Assembly (NCBI GenBank): GCA_977006965.1
Contig: OZ345359.1
Span: 1,178,001 to 1,242,000 of the forward strand
Direction of reading: 5' to 3'
From: Phymatolithon calcareum
Lineage: Eukaryota; Rhodophyta; Florideophyceae; Hapalidiales
DNA: 64,000 bases
Below, one piece after another: positions 39,390-50,105 of the stretch (position 1 is the first letter of the stretch; each line of letters opens with the position of its first letter). The position numbers and the translations under genes were made by a program. The notes under the pieces are model-generated. The model had not been told where the DNA came from and searched no databases. It was given only the letters and a program-made list of their open reading frames with translations.

Positions 39390-40760
39390 AATGTTTTCAA
39401 ATAGCCCCTCATTGTTCACGAATTTGAGTACTTCGAGCGGTTTCTCATTGCAAGTTTCCTCTATCGTTTTGGTGCCAACTCTACCAATAGTCTGGCGCTT
39501 TTATACAGTCCGTCCACTACAGTGTAGGAGTAGATGCCCAACGGTCTCCTTGGTTCACACTGAGCAGGCCTTGCATATAGGGTCGCAATCAAGCGAGCCA
39601 TATTGAAAACCTGCTGCCAGTGAGCAACATTCTGCGGCAAGCTGATTAAAGGTCTAGGGTTAAGAGTATATTTTGATGTGCCACTAAGATTCCATAATGC
39701 CTCGTCGAGCAAGGTCGTCCGCTTTTTTGTTCCCAGGGAGACCACAGTGGCTTGGGATCCAAATTGCTTCGATGATGATCAAGTCATCCATCAGCCTTTC
39801 CATTATATCCCACAGCTTTTTTGTCATCTCCTCATACATCCGTCGTTGCCCAGACTGCACATCCAGGGAGCTCATGCTGTCGATAAACCAGCAAACGTGT
39901 TGTCCGCTTGAGATTTGCAGTTTTTCTACCGCCTCAAAAGCTCGGACAGCCGCGAATATATCAGTGTCGAACGATGAACCCACCGCTCCTGTGCTTGTGG
40001 CAAGTTCCGACAGTGCTTCTTCCCCGCGTAAGACTAAGATGCCCGCGCCGCCGACCTGAGCAGGTATGCTTCGGTACATATCGAGCATGTCACCGTCTTC
40101 GTCGCAAATATTGATCCGTACGTTGGGGTTGGTGGAAATCGTCTGGTACGTGTGTGTCCCCATCGTCGTACATTAGTAGAATGTCCGGTGGTTTCCGATG
40201 TCGAAACTCAAACTTTCGAACCGCCGAATGCCTTCCATGTTCCCATAGTACCGAGACTCTTTCCTTTAGGTTAGACTCTCCAGCGATGCGTCCGATATTT
40301 TGCCAAAAATGTTTCCCAATTACTTAGCATGGTATTTATAATGACTGGTGCCACGCTTATGCCTCCAGCTAGGTAGAAGACTACCACTTTCCGATACTGC
40401 GATCGTCGAAATAACTCCTTCTTGTGAGGTGTGCCGCAATGGTCACGGAAGCCAGAAAAGGAGAACGGAGACAATGGAAAAATGCACAAAGTTGATCGAT
40501 TAACGCTAGCATCGTAATGAATTTCCAACTCAGGACATCCATTTGAAAGCCTGGCACAATAGTAGCCTGTAGCAGTTGACTATGTCGTGCGACGGGTAAT
40601 AGGTCTCGCGAAGGTTGGCACTTTGTGCAGATTATAGCAGCCTTGCAGCACCATAAGAATATACTCATTTTACCGTAGGCAGAAGGATGCGGAGCTGCTC
40701 GACAGCAACTTTTGAAATGTTTCATAATGTAAAGAAACAGAGAAAGCATGAAAGGGCTGT
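39390..40760 (-). mobile_element. LINE remnant with RNase H domain
   Basis: A 159-codon minus-strand frame (39684-40163) reads GGAGILVL, FDTDIFAAVRAFEAVEKL, FIDSMSSL and IWIPSHCGLPGNKKADDLAR. This is the RNase HI domain typical of I- and Jockey-related LINEs, including the 'WIPSHCG-x-x-GN-x-x-AD' signature. The sequence continues in other frames on both sides (ALWNLSGTSKYTLNPRPLIS at 39690 down), so the element is broken. It may be a different LINE family from family A. Confidence 0.82.
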
Positions 40761-40857
40761 CCAAGGATTATCTCTTGGGACTAAAGAATGCCGTTGCCGG
40801 ACGAGCACGTTAAGAGGTCCTGGTCAAGATCCGTGAACTATAACTCATTCGTGTTAT

Positions 40858-40965
40858 TTATTTTGCTTTTTCCATTCATGGAGCTCGCAACATTTCTAGG
40901 GCCTTAAGTTTCTTCCACTCTGTTCTATCGTTAGCGAGTTGGACTGCGGCTTGCACGTCTAGTAC
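40858..40965 (-). mobile_element. LINE family A, 3' terminal fragment (diverged)
   Basis: The minus strand reads LDVQAAVQLANDRTEWKKLK, a close variant of the family C-terminus at 18320 and 24938, and then a diverged terminal sequence. Confidence 0.7.
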
Positions 40966-41436
40966 GTATAACTCAAGACAAAGGAACATTGCTCCCCATT
41001 AAGCCACTGCTCTGATCAAAGGCAGGTTACGATAAGAAGGATAGCTCAGGAATTATTATCATTATACAGTATGGTTGAGTGCTTTGGTACGTGTATAATT
41101 GCCCCCCATCGTCGTCGTCGCGTCGACAATATAGTTCGTTTCGGTTACGACGAAGCTTCCGGAACATGAGGTACAGTACAATAGTACCTGAGTGTCAGCC
41201 AATGGTTTGAAACGAGATTGGGCCACTGCACGTCCCGAAAAATCTAATTTTTTCAAAAATTTAGGAGTCCAAAAACCTTCAACTACGTGTCCGTTTCTAG
41301 ATGATAATCCTCTACATGGACAATCAATAAAAGGTGCACCCAGGAGCACGGCCGCACACGTGTCAATGCTCTGTCACAGACCCTAATACGACCCCGATTC
41401 TGAGGCTGGAGGGTGGACCACAGCGCCTGCGCACTT

Positions 41437-41458
41437 GTAAATGTGTATACACATTTAC
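41437..41458. repeat. Perfect 22-bp palindrome upstream of the DUF2009 gene
   Basis: GTAAATGTGTA followed directly by its reverse complement, 127 bp upstream of the start codon at 41585. Position would allow a promoter role, but nothing more supports it. Confidence 0.92.
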
Positions 41459-41584
41459 GTCTGTCTCGCCGCCAAGCAATCACATTGAACACGTGGATGC
41501 ACTCGTTTCTGTGAACGAAAGAGGAGCCCACGCGGCACGTTTACGCGACTCGGCGCGTAACGTCAGGGGCGGAGCGCGGACGCC

Positions 41585-43453
41585 ATGAAGCGCGCGGCGG
41601 GCGCTCGCGATGCCGCTGCAGAACTTGCACGTGTCCTTGACGATACTGTGCACACCGATGACGATGATGGATTCTCCGAGGATGACCTTGCTCGTCGCGC
41701 CCAGGATGAAGAGAGTCGGCGAGCGGCATTTGATGCTGTGTTGGAGAAAAGCTCTGCTGATTGGGGTCGCGTTGAAGACCCTGCTATTCTGCGTGATGCA
41801 CTTATTAGAGTTCTCGATCAGATAAGGGGACCAGTGCTGGAGACCGTCGGTCCGCCTGCTCAGAATGGGACGATGGATGACACGGCGGAAGAGGATACCG
41901 ATATGGATATCGATGAGGAAGAAACGGACGATGCTAGGAAAGGCGAACTCGCGAGAAATGGAATCGACGTTGCTGCGAAGAACGGTGTTACGCCTAATGG
42001 TTCTTCGGCGAAGACAAATGGAACGAGTGAAAAGGATGAGTCCCTGTCCTTTGCGGAACGAGCAAAATATATTCCTCTTCGGTTGTCTCATGGCGAAAGA
42101 AAAGTACTGCGACTTGTGGAGGCCGCTTTGAATGTGAGTGCGTACACTGATGAAGTGGACGTGCTAACGTATTCAAAAATGAAAACGAGACAGCGCATTC
42201 ATGCTCAGATCAAAGATCTCTGCTCTATTCTCACAGGGCTCGCCGTAGCTTCTGATTACTCTACCGGACAAAAACTGGTTGCAAATCGAGACTTTGCGGA
42301 AAATGAAGCATTTTTCCAAACCGCGTTCGAGGTTGGTCGGCGGCATAAAGTCGCTAATCCAGAGAAGATGCGGTCAACGTACGGAAAACTTATTCATATG
42401 CTGCAGGACTCGGTACAAGATGACATAACTCGACTTCTCGACTTTTCCTGTGTCAAACCGCTAATAACAGTCGCGGCATATCTTGAGAAACGAGGCGGTA
42501 TCGAACTTCTTAACGATCCGCTAATGGAAGTGGCCACAAAAGAGATAATTCCTGATGGAAAAACGCGTCGCAGAATTCAAGCGGAAATTCGACAGAAAGA
42601 GAAAGCCGTCGATTTTCTTTCCCGGAAATATCGCAACGGTCGACTCTTGTCCGAGGAAGACATTCAAAGGTGTCTTTATTCAATCGGAGACAACAACGCG
42701 TATTTGCGATGCGCACGCGATCCGTGCGACCTAACTATCAACTACCTTCACAAGTACTTCGGTCCTGAGAGTGCACAGGACCGAACCACGAGCCTGGCCA
42801 TCATGGATGGCCGCGGCGGGGCTCGTCTAACTCATGGACACAACCGCCAGTTTTCATATGTGTATCAGAGCCTTGCGTTGTGGCGCGAGGTTTGTCATCA
42901 CATGTACAAGTTGTGGTTTCTATGCGAACAGGATCTATTGAATCGATCCAACCCTTACATTCTGCGCAACACCGGACAGGGATTGAACCGTGTGCAATGC
43001 GCGCCTCAGGTATCCAAGGCAATGTATGAAATTTTGGCCAAGGTGCAAAAACGCGTTGGCAACTGGGTCGGCTCCTCCGTCGTCCATCTAGGTGACCATA
43101 ACGTTCCGAATGCCCTCGTATTTATCGACAAGTATGCACAGGTGCAGCGCATTTTGGGTCCCATCACCGTATGCATCCGCCGCATTGGAGAAATTGCAGA
43201 GGAGGACCCCAAGATCGCAAAGTATATAGATGATACGTTCGGTGGTGTCGAGCCTGCGCGGAAGGCTATTCTACGAGACTTCTTCAGACATGCTTTCGAC
43301 GGAAGTGGCGCTAGCGATTGGTTTAGCGCTGGCTCGTGCATCGACGGTCGGCTGACCAGTGCTTGGAACTGGTGCAGTGATTTGGAGAAGAAGCCGTACT
43401 TTCCACTGTTCTTACTCACTGGATTCGGAGGCGGATTCGACGGCGAATTCTAG
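41585..43453 (+). CDS. DUF2009 / UPF0652 family protein
   Basis: 622 aa, intronless, ATG at 41585. The N-terminal 150 residues are acidic and low-complexity (EEDTDMDIDEEETDD). From about residue 155 the conserved domain starts with LRLSHGERKVLRLVEAALNV and contains KMKTRQRIHAQIKDLCSILT, GKLIHMLQDSVQDDI, IELLNDPLMEVATKEI, EEDIQRCLYSIGDNNAYLRC and DRTTSLAIMDGRGGARLTH, ending with FPLFLLTGFGGGFDGEF. This is the DUF2009 (UPF0652) family, single-copy in many plants, fungi and protists. No biochemical role is established to my knowledge. Converges on the TPRKB gene. Confidence 0.82.
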   Translation: MKRAAGARDAAAELARVLDDTVHTDDDDGFSEDDLARRAQDEESRRAAFDAVLEKSSADWGRVEDPAILRDALIRVLDQIRGPVLETVGPPAQNGTMDDTAEEDTDMDIDEEETDDARKGELARNGIDVAAKNGVTPNGSSAKTNGTSEKDESLSFAERAKYIPLRLSHGERKVLRLVEAALNVSAYTDEVDVLTYSKMKTRQRIHAQIKDLCSILTGLAVASDYSTGQKLVANRDFAENEAFFQTAFEVGRRHKVANPEKMRSTYGKLIHMLQDSVQDDITRLLDFSCVKPLITVAAYLEKRGGIELLNDPLMEVATKEIIPDGKTRRRIQAEIRQKEKAVDFLSRKYRNGRLLSEEDIQRCLYSIGDNNAYLRCARDPCDLTINYLHKYFGPESAQDRTTSLAIMDGRGGARLTHGHNRQFSYVYQSLALWREVCHHMYKLWFLCEQDLLNRSNPYILRNTGQGLNRVQCAPQVSKAMYEILAKVQKRVGNWVGSSVVHLGDHNVPNALVFIDKYAQVQRILGPITVCIRRIGEIAEEDPKIAKYIDDTFGGVEPARKAILRDFFRHAFDGSGASDWFSAGSCIDGRLTSAWNWCSDLEKKPYFPLFLLTGFGGGFDGEF

Positions 43454-43854
43454 GTTAGAGAGGTAACGTAGATGTGGTCTGATATTGCAGCCACAGGTAC
43501 ATGTACTTGTTTCGTTAAGGATCTCATGGTACCAAGTAGTAAAGGCAAGTGAGCAGAATAATTTTTGAGATGTCGGGGTGTGTATCGCATGCAAAGGGAG
43601 AATGTCTGTAGGCTATTCCGGGCAGAAGCGCAGATGCCCTGACGAGGAAAAAGGGACATAGTGTGGCGCATAGAGGAGATGCAGAGTAACCCATGAGACT
43701 AGGCACAAAAATCACGAGGTCAATCAAGGAGTATAGGTTATCCAATGAACGAAAGAAGACCACGGAGGAGAGGTCCCACGGCCTGAACTCAGCAAATGGT
43801 GACTGAGTCCCCCGACCATTTGATAAACAATGCCTTTGGCGGAAGTAAAATGCG

Positions 43855-44577
43855 CTACAAAATGTCGCGACACGCCATGCGGGTCACGACAGAGTCCAGC
43901 AGAGATCCGGAATTCAACTCTTTTTCTTCAATGCCGTACTGTGCGCAAATTCTGTCCTTGGCGGCGTACTGTCTCAGTGCATCCTCGACATCGTCTACTT
44001 CAATGCCGACGATCGCATCGCGAACGCTCGCAACTTTCTTGGGTGTGATATTCATGATGACGACAAGTGCATAAGTTGAACTTGCGGTGATACCAAACGT
44101 CGTCAAGGCCTTGCCTATGTTGCGGGTGGCGGAGAGGTTGTATAAAATCTCCGTATTTATGTTCCTGGAGGTAAAACTCGAGTCCTCAACTTTAGACCCC
44201 AAAGAGAGAAGTGCTTTCCGTCAGGAGATCTCGTTTTTCGATTCAGAAAAGGACGGCTGCGTATGACTCACGTTTCTCGGCAGCCCTGTTCGCAGCCACA
44301 AGCACCTGAAACATATCTACTATCTAATAAGGTAAATGTAGTTCCAAGTGGAAATAAAAATTCATTTCGCAATCCAGAATGCACAGTTTGCCATCAGTAC
44401 GACATGATTGACAATATGGCTCAGAACCAAAATTATGTTGCTTACCAGGCTCGCGTTAATAATCGCGGCGTCAAGTTCCCCCGCCAAAAGTTTAGCTCTT
44501 ACTTCAGCTGCGTTTTGTACATCACGGAAAAGCAAAGCCTCGCCAATAACATCGCCACCTGCAACTTCAAAGCGCAT
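43855..44577 (-). CDS. TPRKB: KEOPS complex subunit Cgi121/TPRKB, three exons
   Basis: Exons reconstructed by eye: 44446-44577, 44272-44305 and 43855-44189 (minus strand), introns GTAAGC...TTTCAG (140 nt) and GTGAGT...AAAG (82 nt). The product is 166 aa, the usual Cgi121 length. KEOPS makes the t6A modification on ANN-decoding tRNAs; Cgi121 binds Bud32/PRPK and recruits the tRNA. Supporting wording is DAAIINASL joined to VLVAANRAAEKL (exon 1/2 junction) and SRNINTEILYNLSATRNIGK followed by ALTTFGI (exon 3), the hallmark 'T-x-x-IYNLSP-x-x-NI-x-x-AL-x-x-FGI' motif, then ALVVIMN. Joining the frames across canonical splice sites restores the motif order, which supports the model. Confidence 0.85.
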
Positions 44578-44952
44578 TGTGCGAACGTGTATGCAGTTAG
44601 AAGCGAACGCATGTAAGACTTAGCCAAAGTTAGCCGTCTGAAGTACAAGACGTGAGCCACTCAAGAATAGCCTCGAATAGATTGATCGAAATTAGCCTTC
44701 CGGTGCTCAGAGCGCTCCAGTTAGCCCAATATAGCAGTGGCTTTGCCAGAAGCGGATCTCGTAACGGAACTTTGCATTCGTTTATGAACGAGAACTTGAC
44801 TGAATATTCGCTAATATTCACTTAGATGACAAATAATGAATATTCATGTGACTGAATCATAAGAGAATATCCACTACTACTAAAATCGCTGTCTGTCTGT
44901 GTGTGTGTCTGTCGGTGTCTCTTTTGATTCTCATTGGTTACATTTTTAAAAG

Positions 44953-45102
44953 ATAAGGTTCAATAGGGTGGATACGCGCTGAGGTGAGGGATCACTGGGC
45001 AATCCCCAGTTTTCTTCTTTCTCTGCGAAATCTATTGGCTGTATGCAGTAACAAGATAAAGTTCAACAGGGTGGATTTACACTGAGGTGAACAATCACTC
45101 GA
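44953..45102. repeat. Direct repeat pair of about 48 nt
   Basis: 44953-45000 and 45055-45102 share ATAAGGTTCAATAGGGTGGA-type sequence followed by CTGAGGTGA and ATCACT, with about 75 percent identity by eye; spacing 102 bp. Confidence 0.75.
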
Positions 45103-45553
45103 AAATACATTTTTTGATGTGACATAAGGTCGGAAAGTACACGCGTACACATGTGTAGATGGGGAGTGAGAGAAGGGGCGTACCTGAGGAACGAGAGAGC
45201 CGATACACAGCACGCGAGTAACTACAAGTGTGGCGGATCAGTAGGCGAAGAGTGAAATTTGGGGCTGACACAGTGCAGACCAGAGACGCGGACACGAGCT
45301 GGAACGTTGGGCAGATCAGGACACGTGATTCACAAGAGGAGCGGGCAAGTGTTAGCGGAGGGTAAATATGCAAAACACGGAGAAGGGAGGGGGACGGAGA
45401 AGGACACTAAATTGGAGGAATAGATCTTTTGTTTAACTTCTCCATACTTTACACTCTTCATTTTCTATCTTTTGCATAGGCGCAAAGCGCTGCCACGGAG
45501 CCACTTGTTAGTAAACTAAATGTAAACGAATATTCGCTCTCATATATATATCA

Positions 45554-45799
45554 CTGATATAATATCAGAGGTGGGGCCTTGTAGGCAGCAGAAATTAAAG
45601 ACTCACGACGTTTGCCCTGGCAAACTTCGTGAGTATATAAGACTCTTAATTTCCTCAATTATGTACGAACCGTATTCAGAGCAGACACATATTACGTGAA
45701 CATATTCAGAATATTACATTAACCTTGCAAGGCTGGTACTAAATTTTAATTTAATAGCAGGCTTAAGATGCTTTCAACCATCGTAAGCCCCTGCTATTA
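45554..45799. repeat. Cluster of three strong hairpins
   Basis: CTGATA/TATCAG (45554-45568). A 34-nt hairpin at 45601-45634 with 16-bp arms, one mismatch and a 2-nt loop, flanked by an outer GAAATTAA/TTAATTTC pair. A 48-nt hairpin at 45752-45799 with a 10-bp outer stem (TAATAGCAGG), then a 9-position inner stem with one mismatch after a 2-nt bulge, and an 8-nt loop. The surrounding 250 bp is AT-rich and non-coding. A structured RNA or an element terminus are both possible. Confidence 0.8.
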
Positions 45800-46176
45800 T
45801 CACCAGTTGATAGCCAAAAAGATTTAAGAATCCGAAAATTAATTAGTAAGAGAAACAATCGCAGTTTAGTAAGCAGAAGGAAGGATCTAAAGAAGACGCT
45901 ACTCGCAATTTAATTCAAAATTTAGAAAAGAAAGTAGGCTGAGAGACACGAGTCGCATATGTAGCAACTCTCCGCAAGCACAGTTATGTACATGGCTGCT
46001 GTGCACATGTCAGTCGCCGACTCAAGGCGCACATGCATTTCCGCGAAACGCCATTGCATCTCAATCGGATAAGCAACTTTCCCAGTAATCCATTTCACTC
46101 CCGCATTGTTCGTCCCCTTGCACGATCTGAGATGAACTCCCGGCGAAGAGCACGCACAGAAGAAGAAACTGGTGAA

Positions 46177-47604
46177 TTATTGCGTACATCTGATATTTTT
46201 GTCTGCCCATTTCGCAATGCACCTCGCGACGCATACACTATTTCCATCCCAAACACTCTCGCCATGCTTGATGCAAGAGTTATCCTCAGCACTGATATGC
46301 CCACACTCCATCTTGACCTGCATCTTCATGAGCGGTACATCTGCGATGATTTCCCTGGTCTCCGGCTTGAGCATTGCCATTTCACGATCAAGTCTCTCAT
46401 TGGCAATGTCAAAAATTGCGCGATCATTTCTTGTCTTCTTCCGCAACTGCGCATCCACCTCCTGCTTCTGCTTGCCGGTGAGTATATCCAATGGTCTTTT
46501 ACTTGACATCGAGGTTTTTTGACTGAAAAACAAGAGATCGTCCGCTCTCAGTCCCAGTTTCGGCGCAAGTGTCACCAAGCTCTCGACAACGCGATGAGAG
46601 ATCACGAAATGATCATAGTGATTTGCCACCTGCTGTACGTTGTTCATATCGAGTCCGGTTCCAAAGCCTGCCATATACGCAATCTGACCGTCCGTTTCGA
46701 CGACGCGTGCGAATTGCCAGGGATCCTTTGCGCCGAAGGAGAATGTGGAGATGTTCCACTCTAGCCCATGCAGAAACATGCTCCATGATCTGGCAACCGG
46801 CTCTCGTATAGACGTGATGCGGAAAGGACGGTCGGTACCTAAGGCGGCATTCGCCCAGGTAGAGTTGTAAACCATGTGCGAAACTATGGCGTCCAAGTGA
46901 CTTGTGGGCGAGATACCAGCAAGCCTCTTAGCGGTTTCCACATACGACTCATCTTGAAGGGTGTAGATATCGTGCTTAAAATCAGGGTAGCCAACGATCA
47001 GCCCCTCGCGTGTTGTGTAGCGCTGCAGAATGTGTGCAACGGTGGAGGATGAGGACTTGGGTGTCTTGATATACAACAGTTTTCGCCGGTACGGACTGAG
47101 TTTGGCTGGTGACTCGACGTACGGCCATTTGGCGTACTTGCCCCACTGACAGGTGCTCGCAACATGCGCAGTCGGAGGGGTCATTAACGGATTCGTTTTG
47201 ACGTCGATAACATGGGCGTGAGTCTTATGCTTTGAATTCATAACCACATCGCGGTGATCAACCACGGAAATGGGAGCATGCACCGGCAAGGAGTCCGGAT
47301 CCGGGTTGTGCACGTGCACGGAAAATGGGGTGTCGTCGGTGGTCTCCGCAATGGAGAAATGGGAATCTGTGGAAAATTGATAGGAGAAGAACGCGAACAT
47401 GGCCATGATGAGTACGAAAAAGCCGGGAAGAAAGGCAAGACGGGTGATAAGACGCAGCAGGCGCCATGATGTGTGGCGCTTCTCAAACATATGGGACTGA
47501 GAGTAGTAAATAGGGAACTGGAAATTGCAAACAGGGCGACGGGCTCTTGATGTTAGCCACATACTTTTCGCTCGATGAATCCCGCGCCAGGCCTTGACAG
47601 GCAT
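46177..47604 (-). CDS. Golgi sulfotransferase, galactose-3-O-sulfotransferase-like
   Basis: 475 aa from the ATG at 47604; a second ATG at 47490 just before the membrane helix is an alternative. Type II layout: short basic tail, one helix (LAFLPGFFVLIMAMFAFFSY), stem, catalytic domain. The 5'-phosphosulfate loop reads LLYIKTPKSSSSTVAHILQR, matching the 'KTHKTAGSS' loop of Gal3ST enzymes. The 3'-phosphate binding segment reads ITSIREPVARSWSMFLHG. DHFVISHRVVESLVTLAP matches the Gal3ST 'D-x-V-x-I-x-E-x-x-x-ESL' stretch. Such enzymes transfer sulfate from PAPS to galactose residues; a role in sulfated cell-wall galactan is inferred. Intronless. Confidence 0.83.
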   Translation of the reverse strand: MPVKAWRGIHRAKSMWLTSRARRPVCNFQFPIYYSQSHMFEKRHTSWRLLRLITRLAFLPGFFVLIMAMFAFFSYQFSTDSHFSIAETTDDTPFSVHVHNPDPDSLPVHAPISVVDHRDVVMNSKHKTHAHVIDVKTNPLMTPPTAHVASTCQWGKYAKWPYVESPAKLSPYRRKLLYIKTPKSSSSTVAHILQRYTTREGLIVGYPDFKHDIYTLQDESYVETAKRLAGISPTSHLDAIVSHMVYNSTWANAALGTDRPFRITSIREPVARSWSMFLHGLEWNISTFSFGAKDPWQFARVVETDGQIAYMAGFGTGLDMNNVQQVANHYDHFVISHRVVESLVTLAPKLGLRADDLLFFSQKTSMSSKRPLDILTGKQKQEVDAQLRKKTRNDRAIFDIANERLDREMAMLKPETREIIADVPLMKMQVKMECGHISAEDNSCIKHGESVWDGNSVCVARCIAKWADKNIRCTQ

Positions 47605-49582
47605 TGTCCTCAGCGATGAGGAGACGCAGGGCGGCAGTGCGAGGACAGAGACATACCAAGTTGCGGGTGCTCATTCTGCCAGAAGTAGTCCGGGGTGGGC
47701 GGGAGTGAAGCGCTCACTTCTGGGAAGAAAGGAGAACGGTGCCAGTGGATTGGAAGTCGTAAACGGTGGGAAGTGCGGACTCCAGAGTGAAGGGAGATTC
47801 CGAAGGCTATGAATGGGCCTGGTCGGAAGGATTATCTTCGACAAGAGCGGTAGGCGCTTGGACCTACGAGACAACGGAACTTTAAACTCTGTAAGTCGCT
47901 CTTTGCGGCTCTCAGTTGGCTCATTTCGCAGTTCTTTTCCATCGATCGAGCGGTTCCCCCATCGCTTGAGCCGTATTCACATGCTGGCTGGTGGGGCCGG
48001 CCGGCGAACTTCGAGTTAACGCAACTGTCAGTCACTTGGAGGCTTGGAGTGGCCGTTTCTCAAAAGGAGCGCATTTGATACGCTCTGGATCTCAACGGTT
48101 GGCTCAGCCAGGGGATGATCCTTGGCAAACCAATTTGTTGTCTGGGAATGTACCTCGTGACAGGACTGGCCCATTGCTATTCCGCCCAAAAAGTTTTCGC
48201 ACATTCGCTAAATATTTTGACAATTTTCAGCACCTGATTGATTCGGTTTCCGCTCTCGCCGTACAGCGACTCGAGTCTTAGGGACGCGATCGAGTCCGTA
48301 TTTTTGTGTCGCTGGAAACGGTGGGAAACAGAAAATGGGTAAGTTCCAGAAAAGCTGGGTAAGTTCAGAAAATTATGCTGCTTCGCCACGTATAGAATTC
48401 CAGTGTCTCATGACTGATCCTCTCTCTTCTGTCCGTCTTTTGCCTCCACGTTGAAACGTCAAATGCCACGTGTACGACTTGTAGTGGTTTAAATTTAGCC
48501 CTTCGTTCATCAACCTGCATCCAGTTGAAGTGCGATGCACCGCCCTCAGCACCAACACTTTTGCATCAAACACTACTGCGCTGGGCGAGGTATAGTATCA
48601 CTACGTATTGTGCTTGCAGAATTACAACCAAATCACAAGATTTTATCCCTTTTCTCGGCTACCGTGTGACCATTGTCACGTGACACTGATTTCGACGCTG
48701 ATCTCAAGTTTTTCTTGTCGAGATCCAAGACACGAACTTACGGAGGAAATCGGCAGGCGTATTCCCCGAAAAGCGCCCGCAATGGTGTATTCTCAACTTC
48801 TATAGCTCTCGCAGAAGCAGCTCAATGCAAGAGGTAGAGGCCTACAAGGCTATTGCGCAAAATCGCCGATTAACCTGACGCTCTTCAATGCAATAATGAG
48901 TACCTTCGCAGAAAATACGACCAAGTTTCCGTTCCGAGACTGACCTGGAAAAGGCAGGGAACCTTCCAAAATTCTCCGACGACGACATTCTCCCTTCAAT
49001 ATGCACCGAGGAGTTGCCGAGGATGTTGCACGAGTACAACATATAGGCGTGCGACACCGAAATGGTTTGCTGCGAGGAGAGGCGTCCCGAAAGGGACGCC
49101 CAGGAGGAGGAGAATGCCTGCGAGCGTTTCGTTTTTCCACTCCGATCCGCACTCCGACATGGAAATCGCTCTGCGCGCCACCGACGAGCAATGGAATTAG
49201 CTTGAGCACATACTTTGCATGCCCAAGTGCTACTCCAGTGTGCCAAACAAACGCCGGTATCATTTTTCAGACCCTCAAAGTGCTGCTAATCTCAATTGGG
49301 GAAATGCAGAACACGATACAATAAAATACACAATTGCTGTTCAATTCAAGATTTCACGAGTCAGTGTTCGGAAGGCGAAATACCCTGGAGAGTATGCACT
49401 CCAACTGTTGTGTGCAAAAAACGACTTTCATTGTCAGTGTATTATGATTGGTGGGAACCGGAATTAGAACTCGGAAAGACAGCTACCGATGGAATGCTTT
49501 TATAAGACAAGAGGCCTCTGAAAAAGTTGAGCAAATGAAGTGCATGAAACAATGGATGCCTTCGCAGGGTCTGAACATAACA
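47605..49582. other. 2-kb spacer, no supported gene
   Basis: Holds the presumed promoter of the Gal3ST-like gene, a short tandem GGGTAAGTTC duplication near 48338-48370, and a GGCGTCCC/GGGACGCC hairpin with a GAAA loop at 49081-49100. A small minus-strand frame near 49150-49030 encodes a hydrophobic stretch (LAGILLLLGVPFGTPLLA) after a Met, possibly an exon of a small membrane protein, but I could not build a full gene. Confidence 0.5.
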
Positions 49583-50105
49583 GGCGTACAAATTTTCAGA
49601 GTTATACGCTACTGAGCTTACCGATGGTGATTTCGACACAAAGCCTTATGTACTTCTCGTGGAATAGTACTCTGTTGGCAGGTATGTCAATACATCCCGT
49701 CGGCCTGTTAAATGCGTCGGAGGTGGCCGACTCTGACAGGTTGCATTTATGCCTTTACTTCCTCTTTACGCGCAGACCTCGTCCATCAAGTACTTGATCG
49801 ACCGCGACTCTCCGGGCAGCCGGATCGGACTGGAGCCCACCATAGATTGCTTTCTCGCAGTCATGACATCTCGACCCAGGCAGGCCGAGAGTTCTGTACC
49901 AGTTAACGCCGCCGCGGTCGACGTGGAGCGCCGTTTGCATCGCTCTCTCGATTCGGCGTGAGCTTTCTTAGTCATTTCGAGGTTTCTGAGCGTCGAGCGC
50001 CCATCCTGGACGCCATTCGCTTTGTAGACACTCCGGGAGTCCTATCCGGTGAGAAACAGCGCGTGGAACGAGGCTACTCTTACGAGCACGTTGGAATGTT
50101 TTGCA
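49583..50105 (+). pseudogene. Truncated duplicate of the FYVE-EHD gene
   Basis: Nearly identical to 60495-61010 of the intact EHD gene: it starts in the codons before the P-loop, includes the intron and its splice sites, and runs through the G1-G3 region to the sequence after DTPG. The intron is retained, so it arose by DNA duplication, not retroposition. Frames are broken: the P-loop region has lost the GQYSVGK reading, a base is missing after the GGAGCGCC block, and homology stops abruptly near 50105. It lacks the FYVE finger, the rest of the GTPase and the EH domain. Confidence 0.88.

Larger units (their letters stand above)
36194..41584. other. 5.4-kb spacer dominated by LINE remnants
   Basis: Contains the LINE pieces at 37040-38160, 39390-40760 and 40858-40965, palindromes at 39357-39383 and 41437-41458, and short unrecognised frames (for example 41062-41349 minus, 95 codons). 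No supported host gene. Confidence 0.6.
44578..46176. other. 1.6-kb spacer with repeats and hairpins, no gene
   Basis: Between the TPRKB start and the sulfotransferase stop. Contains a TGTCTGTCTGTGTG simple repeat (44890-44925), a 48-nt direct repeat, and a cluster of strong hairpins (45554-45799). No coding frame recognised. Confidence 0.65.

Noticed and set aside
41041-41110. TAGCTCAG followed by GGTTGAGTGC, resembling a second tRNA with a D-loop insert
   Set aside because: No anticodon stem, T-arm or acceptor pairing could be found.
44880-44930. TGTCTGTCTGTGTG tract considered as a CRISPR-like or telomeric array
   Set aside because: Simple dinucleotide/tetranucleotide repeat without unique spacers.
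48850-49263. A 137-codon minus-strand frame with a hydrophobic neighbour in another frame
   Set aside because: Could hide an exon of a small membrane protein, but no consistent splice model could be built.
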